DNA from: Hydrogenophaga sp. PBL-H3
GTDB lineage: Bacteria > Pseudomonadota > Gammaproteobacteria > Burkholderiales > Burkholderiaceae_C
DNA: 64,000 nucleotides
Assembly (NCBI RefSeq): GCF_010104355.1
Contig: NZ_CP044972.1
Coordinates: 1,984,001 to 2,048,000, forward strand
Direction of reading: 5' to 3'
Shown piece after piece: positions 58,819 to 64,000 of the stretch (within the stretch, counting starts at the first letter, position 1; every line of letters begins with the position of its first letter). Position numbers and translations under genes: made by a program. The notes beneath the pieces were generated by a model, which was not told the origin of the DNA, did no database searches, and was given only the letters and a program-made list of their open reading frames with translations.

Positions 58819-59693
58819 AACACCTCGCCATCAGACGTTGGCTGACAGCCGCCGCATGGCTGGCCTGCACGGGCGCGCTGCACGCTGCCGGTATTCAGAT
58901 CACGGACGACCGCGGCGTGACGGTCACGCTGGCGCAGTCGCCGCAACGCATCGTCTCGCTGCTGCCGTCACTCACCGAGACCGTGTGCGAACTCGGCCAG
59001 TGCCACCGGCTGGTGGGCGTGGACCGCTATTCGAACCATCCTGCATCGGTGCGCAAGTTGCCGCAGACCGGTGGCGGAATCGATCCCAACATCGAAGCCA
59101 TCGTGGCGCTCAGGCCCGACGTGGTGTTGATGGCCACGTCGTCGCGCGGTGTGCAGCGGCTGGAGGCGCTTGGCCTGAAGGTGCTGGCGCTGGAGCCCAA
59201 GAAGTCCTCGGATGCCCAGCGTGTCATGGGCAAGCTGGGGCAGTTGCTGGAAGTGCCCGATGCGGACCGCATCTGGCGCGCCATCGATGCGGGTGTGGCG
59301 GCCGCGGCGCAGTCGCTGCCGCCCGGCGCGCGATCGCTGCGCGTGTACTACGAGGTCAGCGCCGGCGGGTATGCGGCCGGCACGCAATCGTTCATCGGCG
59401 AGATGATGGCGCGTCTGGGCGTGCAGAACATCGTCACACCCGACCTCGGCCCGTTTCCCCGCATCAACCCCGAGTACGTGGTGCGTGCCAACCCCGACCT
59501 CATCATGATCGGCACCCGCAACGTGCAGGGCATGGAGCAGCGCCCTGGCTGGGTGGGCATGCGGGCCTTGCGCGAGCAGCGCGTGTGCGTGTTCACCGAG
59601 GCCGAATCCGACGTGCTCGTGCGCCCGGGTCCGCGCATGGCCGAAGCCGCGCGGGTGATGGCGCGCTGCATCAGCGAAAAAGGACTCCGGTGA
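58815..59693 (+). CDS. btuF: Periplasmic cobalamin-binding protein
   Basis: 292 residues. Signal peptide about 1-24 (ends in LHAAG). The mature protein has two lobes (RIVSLLPSLTETVCELG, VGVDRYSNHP, and later PEYVVRANPDLIMIG). It delivers B12 to the BtuCD transporter encoded next. ATG 58815 overlaps the cobU stop; the end overlaps btuC (GTGA). Confidence 0.94.
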   Translation: MKHLAIRRWLTAAAWLACTGALHAAGIQITDDRGVTVTLAQSPQRIVSLLPSLTETVCELGQCHRLVGVDRYSNHPASVRKLPQTGGGIDPNIEAIVALRPDVVLMATSSRGVQRLEALGLKVLALEPKKSSDAQRVMGKLGQLLEVPDADRIWRAIDAGVAAAAQSLPPGARSLRVYYEVSAGGYAAGTQSFIGEMMARLGVQNIVTPDLGPFPRINPEYVVRANPDLIMIGTRNVQGMEQRPGWVGMRALREQRVCVFTEAESDVLVRPGPRMAEAARVMARCISEKGLR

Positions 59694-60694
59694 GCGGCGC
59701 CCGCCACAGCCTCTGGCTCGCCAGCGCCTTGCTGCTGGCGGCGGCGGCCGTGATGCTGCTGGGCGCTGGCGTGGGCAGCACCGGCTTTGAGAGTGTGCTG
59801 AACGCGCGCAACGATCCGGTGGCGTGGCAGATCCTGTGGGACATCCGGCTGCCGCGCACGATGGGTGCGTGGGTGGCCGGCGGGCTGCTGGGCCTGGCCG
59901 GTGCGGTCGCCCAGGGGCTGTTCCGCAACCCGCTGGCCGATCCCTATTTGCTGGGCAGTGCATCGGGCGCGGCGCTCGGTGTGGCTTTGGCGCTAGCCTT
60001 GTTCGGCACCTCGCCGTTTGCCACGCAGTGGTTGGTGCGCCTGGGTCTGACCGGTGCGGCCTTTGCCGGCGCGGTGCTCGGCGTGGTGCTCACACTGACG
60101 CTGGCCCGGGGCGTGCAGCACACGCTGCGCCTGCTGCTGGCGGGTGTGATCGTGGGTGTGGTGCTGGGTGCCGGGCGCGATCTCGTCACCATCGCTTCGC
60201 CCGACACCTTGCAGGCCATGCAGGGCTTCATGCTGGGCAGCACGGGTTTCGTGGGTTGGGCGGCGTGTGGCGTGATGGCGGCCATGTTGCTGGTGGCCGT
60301 GCTGGTGGCGGCTTCGCTGGGCCGTGTGCTCGACGGTCTGGCCCTGGGCGAGGCCACGGCGCTGAGCCTGGGCTTGCCGCTGGCGGCGGTGCGCGGCGTG
60401 CTGGTGGCCGTGCTGGCGCTGGCCACTGGCGCGGCCGTGGCCCAGACCGGCCTGATCGCCTTCGTGGGCCTGGCCTCACCCCATCTGGTGCGCTCCATCG
60501 TGAAGACCACACACGGCCGCCTGCTGGTGCTCAGTGCGCTGATGGGTGGCCTGCTGCTGATGGCCGCCGACGTGCTGGCGCGCTGGATGATCGCACCGCA
60601 GGAACTGCCCGTGGGCGTGCTCACCGCTGTGCTCGGCGGCAGCTATCTGCTGTGGTTGATGCACCGGCGCCGCCGGCCGGGGGGCGCTTTGTGA
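59690..60694 (+). CDS. btuC: Cobalamin ABC transporter permease
   Basis: 334 residues, about ten helices, FecCD/BtuC family (RLPRTMGAWVAGGLLGLAG, NPLADPYLLGSASGAALG, GLIAFVGLASPHLVR). GTG 59690 overlaps the btuF stop and has AAAAAGGA upstream. Forms the channel of the B12 importer together with BtuD. Confidence 0.95.
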   Translation: MSGARHSLWLASALLLAAAAVMLLGAGVGSTGFESVLNARNDPVAWQILWDIRLPRTMGAWVAGGLLGLAGAVAQGLFRNPLADPYLLGSASGAALGVALALALFGTSPFATQWLVRLGLTGAAFAGAVLGVVLTLTLARGVQHTLRLLLAGVIVGVVLGAGRDLVTIASPDTLQAMQGFMLGSTGFVGWAACGVMAAMLLVAVLVAASLGRVLDGLALGEATALSLGLPLAAVRGVLVAVLALATGAAVAQTGLIAFVGLASPHLVRSIVKTTHGRLLVLSALMGGLLLMAADVLARWMIAPQELPVGVLTAVLGGSYLLWLMHRRRRPGGAL

Positions 60695-61452
60695 AGCCCG
60701 CCATCCAGGCCGTCGGCATCGGCGTTGCGCTCGGCGGCACACCCGTGCTGCACGGCATCGACGTGGTCCTGCCCGCCGGTTGCTGGACCAGCATCGTCGG
60801 CCCCAATGGCGCTGGCAAGTCGACCCTGCTCAAGGCGCTGGCCGGCCTGCTGCCGCACAGCGGCAGCGTCCAACTGATGAATCGCCCGACGGCCCAATGG
60901 CGCGGCCGCGAGCGCGCACGCTGCCTGGCGTGGCTGGGGCAGGGCGAGCAGGGTGCGGACGATCTCAGCGTGTGGGACGTGGCCATGCTCGGGCGCCTGC
61001 CGCACCAACCGTGGCTCGCTGCACCATCGCACGCCGACCGCGTGGCCGTGGAGCAGGCCCTGCGCGCCACCCAGGCCTGGGACTGGCGCGAGCGGCCGCT
61101 GGGCGCACTCTCGGGCGGCGAGCGCCAGCGAGTGCTGCTGGCGCGCCTGCTCGCGGTGCAGGCCGAGGTGATGCTGATGGACGAACCCCTGGCCAACCTG
61201 GACCCGCCGCACCAGGCCGACTGGCTGCTGTTGGTGCGCGCGCTGGTGGCACAAGGCAAGACCGTGGTGAGCGTGCTGCACGAAATCGGCATGGCGCTGC
61301 ACGCCGACCAAATGGTGGTGATGGCGCAGGGCCGTGTGGCGCACCAGGGCGCCTGCGAAGACCCGGTGACCCACCAGGCGCTGGAGGAGGTTTTTGACCA
61401 CCGCATCGCCATTCACCCGCTGGGCGACCAGTGGGTGGCGCTGCCGCGTTGA
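60691..61452 (+). CDS. btuD: Cobalamin ABC transporter ATPase
   Basis: 253 residues with Walker [10 protein letters not shown], signature LSGGERQRV and Walker [16 protein letters not shown] 60691 overlaps the btuC stop (GTGA). Energises B12 import; final ATP-binding component of the BtuFCD set. Confidence 0.95.
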   Translation: MKPAIQAVGIGVALGGTPVLHGIDVVLPAGCWTSIVGPNGAGKSTLLKALAGLLPHSGSVQLMNRPTAQWRGRERARCLAWLGQGEQGADDLSVWDVAMLGRLPHQPWLAAPSHADRVAVEQALRATQAWDWRERPLGALSGGERQRVLLARLLAVQAEVMLMDEPLANLDPPHQADWLLLVRALVAQGKTVVSVLHEIGMALHADQMVVMAQGRVAHQGACEDPVTHQALEEVFDHRIAIHPLGDQWVALPR

Positions 61453-61472
61453 ATTTTTTTTGGAGTCCGTTC

Positions 61473-62054
61473 ATGCAGATCGAATCACCCCCCACCGACA
61501 AACGCTACGACAAACCCGAGGGTGAGCGCCGAGGTCTGGTGATCGTCCACACCGGCGACGGCAAGGGCAAGAGCACGGCGGCGTTTGGTCTGGCCTTGCG
61601 CGCGTTCGGCCGCACGCATGTGCACGGCAAGCTGGTGAAGATTTTCCAGTTCATGAAGGTACCCAGCGCTCGCTTTGGTGAGCACCGCATCTTCGAGCAG
61701 CTCGGCTTGCCGATCGAGGGGTTGGGTGACGGCTTCAGCTGGAAGAGCCAGGACCTCGAGCATTCAGCGCAACTGGCCCGAGATGGCTGGCTGAAGGCGC
61801 GCGCAGCCATCCTGGGTGGTGAATACTTCATGGTCACGCTCGACGAGCTGACCTACCCGCTGATCTACGGTTGGTTGCCGCTCGACGACGTGTTGCAGAC
61901 GTTGCGCGAACGTCCGCGCCATGTGCACGTGGTCATCACCGGACGGCGCTGCCCGCCCGAGATCATCGAGCTGGCCGACACCGTGACCGAAATGACCCTG
62001 GTGAAACACGCGTTCAAGGCGGGCATTCCCGCCCAGCGCGGCATTGAAGACTGA
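61473..62054 (+). CDS. cobO: Cob(I)alamin adenosyltransferase
   Basis: 193 residues of the CobO/BtuR class, with P-loop [22 protein letters not shown] and [14 protein letters not shown]. It adds the 5'-deoxyadenosyl group to cobalamin or corrinoids. ATG 61473 is preferred; an upstream in-frame ATG at 61431 lies in btuD. No Cys/His heme-type extension. Confidence 0.96.
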   Translation: MQIESPPTDKRYDKPEGERRGLVIVHTGDGKGKSTAAFGLALRAFGRTHVHGKLVKIFQFMKVPSARFGEHRIFEQLGLPIEGLGDGFSWKSQDLEHSAQLARDGWLKARAAILGGEYFMVTLDELTYPLIYGWLPLDDVLQTLRERPRHVHVVITGRRCPPEIIELADTVTEMTLVKHAFKAGIPAQRGIED

Positions 62055-62078
62055 CTCTGTTTCCGAAAGAAGAAAACC

Positions 62079-63089
62079 ATGACCACGACCACCCTGAACG
62101 AACAACCCGTGCGCCTTGTGCCACGCGCCACGCCCGCCGCGGCCACCACCGAACGCTGGTCGGTCGACGACGTCGCCGCGCTGTTTGAGTTGCCGTTCTC
62201 CGAGTTGATCCACCGCGCGCAAACCGTGCACCGCGAGCACTTCGACCCGACCGAGGTGGAGCTGGCCACGCTGCTGTCGGTGAAGACCGGCGGCTGTCCC
62301 GAAGACTGCGGCTACTGCCCGCAGTCGGTGCACTTCGACACCGGCCTGGAAGCCGGCAAGCTCATGGGCGTGGCCGCTGTGCGCGAAGCCGCGCAGCGCG
62401 CCAAGCAGGCGGGTGCCACGCGCTTCTGCATGGGCGCGGCCTGGCGCGCGCCGAAAGACCGCGACGTGGACGCCGTGGCCGAGCTGGTGCGCGCCGTGAA
62501 AGAAGAAGGCCTGGAGGCCTGCGCCACGCTGGGCATGCTCAACGAGGGCCACGCCGAGACCCTGCGCGACGCCGGCCTGGATTACTACAACCACAACCTG
62601 GACAGCGCGCCCGACTTCTACGGCGAGGTCATCACCACGCGCGACTACCAGGACCGCCTGGACACGCTGGAGCGTGTGCGCGGCGCGGGCGTCAAAGTCT
62701 GCTGCGGGGGCATCGTGGGCATGGGCGAGTCGCGCCGCCAGCGCGCCGCGCTGGTGGCCCAGCTCGCCAACCTCGCGCCCGACTATCCCGAGTCGGTGCC
62801 GATCAACAACCTGGTGAAGGTGCAGGGCACACCGCTGGCCGACCAGCCCGACCTGGACCCGCTGGAGTTCGTGCGCACCATCGCGGTGGCGCGCATCACC
62901 ATGCCGCGCGCGCGGGTGCGCCTGTCGGCCGGGCGCCAGCAGATGAGCGAGGCGGTGCAGGCCCTGTGTTTCCTGGGCGGTGCCAACTCCATCTTCTATG
63001 GCGAGAAGCTGCTCACCACCGGCAACCCCGACGTGGCGGCCGACATGGCCCTGCTGGCCAAGCTGGGCCTGCGGGCGCGGCGCGGCTGA
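62079..63089 (+). CDS. bioB: Biotin synthase
   Basis: 336 residues, radical-SAM enzyme with the CxxxCxxC cluster in [13 protein letters not shown] and the later [10 protein letters not shown] and YNHNLD motifs. It inserts sulfur into dethiobiotin. The 25-residue N-terminal extension before the conserved core is unremarkable. It lies between cobO and cbiB on the same strand, and no other biotin gene is in the window. Confidence 0.97.
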   Translation: MTTTTLNEQPVRLVPRATPAAATTERWSVDDVAALFELPFSELIHRAQTVHREHFDPTEVELATLLSVKTGGCPEDCGYCPQSVHFDTGLEAGKLMGVAAVREAAQRAKQAGATRFCMGAAWRAPKDRDVDAVAELVRAVKEEGLEACATLGMLNEGHAETLRDAGLDYYNHNLDSAPDFYGEVITTRDYQDRLDTLERVRGAGVKVCCGGIVGMGESRRQRAALVAQLANLAPDYPESVPINNLVKVQGTPLADQPDLDPLEFVRTIAVARITMPRARVRLSAGRQQMSEAVQALCFLGGANSIFYGEKLLTTGNPDVAADMALLAKLGLRARRG

Positions 63090-63099
63090 GTCCACCACC

Positions 63100-64000
63100 A
63101 TGCTCGATGTCTGGCCCAGTGGCATCGCCACACCGCTTGCGGTGCTGGTGGCGCTGGCGCTGGACCGTGCGCTGGGCGAGCCGCCCGCGCGCTGGCACCC
63201 TGTTGTGGCCATGGGGCACTACCTGAACTTCATGGGTTCGCGCGTGGCGCCCGCTGAAGGCGTCGAGCCTCAGGCGGCGCGTGACTTCGTCGCGGGTGCT
63301 GTGGCCTGGTGCTTTGGTGCGTTGCTGTTCGTGGCACTTGCAATCGTGTTGGTAGACGCCATGGCCGGCTGGAACGGGTGGGCGCAGGCGCTCGCGCTGG
63401 GCTTGCTGCTCAAGCCGCTGATGGCCTGGCGCATGTTGTGCGACGAGGTGCGGGCGGTGGAATCTGCCCTGGGCGAATCGTTGTCGGCCGGGCGCGCAAG
63501 GCTGGCGTGGCTGGTGAGCCGTGACGTGAGCGCGCTCGACGCCGCGCAGGTGCGCGAAAGCGCCATCGAGTCGCTGGCCGAAAACCTCAACGATTCGGTG
63601 GTCGCGCCGCTGTTCTGGTTCGCCATCGCCGGCCTGCCGGGCGCCGCGCTCTACCGGTTCGCCAACACCGCCGACGCCATGTGGGGCTACCGTGGCGAGC
63701 GCGGTGGCCGCGACTGGACCTGGGCCGGCAAATGGGCTGCTCGCGCTGACGACGTGTTGTCGTGGCTGCCTGCGCGCATCACGGGTGTGTTGCTCGGTGT
63801 GCTGGGCGCGGCGGGTGGGTTGCACAAGCTGCCGGCACAAGCGCGGCGCACCCCGTCGCCCAACAGCGGCTGGCCCATGGCGGCCATGGCCCTGGCGCTT
63901 GACGTGCGGCTGGGCAAGCCCGGCGTGTACGAACTGCATGGCGCGGGACGAAGCCCGCAGGCAGTTGATACCGCGCAGGCGCTGCAGCTGGCGGGCCGCG
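63100..64000 (+). CDS. cbiB: Adenosylcobinamide-phosphate synthase (3' end outside window)
   Basis: At least 300 residues of CbiB/CobD, a polytopic membrane protein (ALDRALGEPPARWHPVVAMG near the N-terminus, ESLAENLNDSVVAPLFW, FANTADAMWGYRG). It attaches aminopropanol phosphate to adenosylcobyric acid. ATG 63100 is ten bases after bioB; the gene continues past the window edge. Confidence 0.95.
   Translation, partial: MLDVWPSGIATPLAVLVALALDRALGEPPARWHPVVAMGHYLNFMGSRVAPAEGVEPQAARDFVAGAVAWCFGALLFVALAIVLVDAMAGWNGWAQALALGLLLKPLMAWRMLCDEVRAVESALGESLSAGRARLAWLVSRDVSALDAAQVRESAIESLAENLNDSVVAPLFWFAIAGLPGAALYRFANTADAMWGYRGERGGRDWTWAGKWAARADDVLSWLPARITGVLLGVLGAAGGLHKLPAQARRTPSPNSGWPMAAMALALDVRLGKPGVYELHGAGRSPQAVDTAQALQLAGR

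Noticed and set aside
58838..60694. 618-residue plus-strand frame spanning btuF and btuC
   Set aside because: Its first part is out of frame with btuF; only the part from GTG 59690 is real (btuC).

Overview
The window reads as chromosomal DNA of a high-GC betaproteobacterium of the Burkholderiales, most likely a Comamonadaceae member close to Hydrogenophaga. Four things point there: the rpsF-priB-rpsR-rplI-dnaB block, the zapB-like/zapA/6S RNA block, the divergent ppsR/ppsA pair, and a lysine/alanine-rich H1-like protein fused to a SWIB domain. Genus is an inference from gene order and protein style; no rRNA or tRNA gene was seen. Almost all DNA is coding, and many genes are joined by ATGA/GTGA overlaps.

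Layout. 1-9834 (minus strand): an accessory-looking signalling/hydrolase cluster. In transcription order it holds a metallophosphoesterase overlapping a Hanks-type kinase/universal-stress fusion, a metacaspase-like protease, an N-acetylmuramoyl-L-alanine amidase without signal peptide, and a giant protein (at least 1792 residues, cut by the window edge) with two alpha/beta-hydrolase domains followed by a CHAT caspase-like domain. 9976-17566: PEP synthase and its regulator, a two-subunit sodium:solute symporter and an MHS-type carrier, a set that fits growth on organic acids. 17776-21475: ribosomal/primosomal genes and dnaB. 21652-24008: a module of a winged-helix-like protein, an MglA-like small GTPase and two Roadblock/LC7 proteins, comparable to actinobacterial conservons. 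24050-27023: PhoH-family protein, peroxiredoxin, Mth938-like protein.

27163-34483: an alanine-type aminotransferase, homoserine dehydrogenase and threonine synthase, then molybdenum cofactor genes mobB-moeA-moaD-moaE in a tightly overlapping chain. 34611-47069: clpB, an aldehyde dehydrogenase, a DUF1631 protein, an AraC regulator divergent from a fosmidomycin-resistance-type exporter, a ThDP enzyme, and LuxR- and Crp-type regulators. 47087-52606 (minus): a subtilase, a vanadium-haloperoxidase/PAP2-type enzyme with an (SGGA) repeat N-terminus, a nucleotide cyclase/TPR protein and the H1-SWIB protein. 52877-55114: rraA, a TSUP permease, 6S RNA, zapA and a ZapB-like gene.

55179-64000: a cobalamin riboswitch heading a vitamin B12 uptake and salvage operon (btuB, a cytosolic BtuF-like protein, cobU, btuF, btuC, btuD, cobO, bioB, cbiB; the last is cut by the window edge).

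The two least ordinary regions are the CHAT/metacaspase/amidase/kinase cluster at the left end and the GTPase-Roadblock module around 22 kb.
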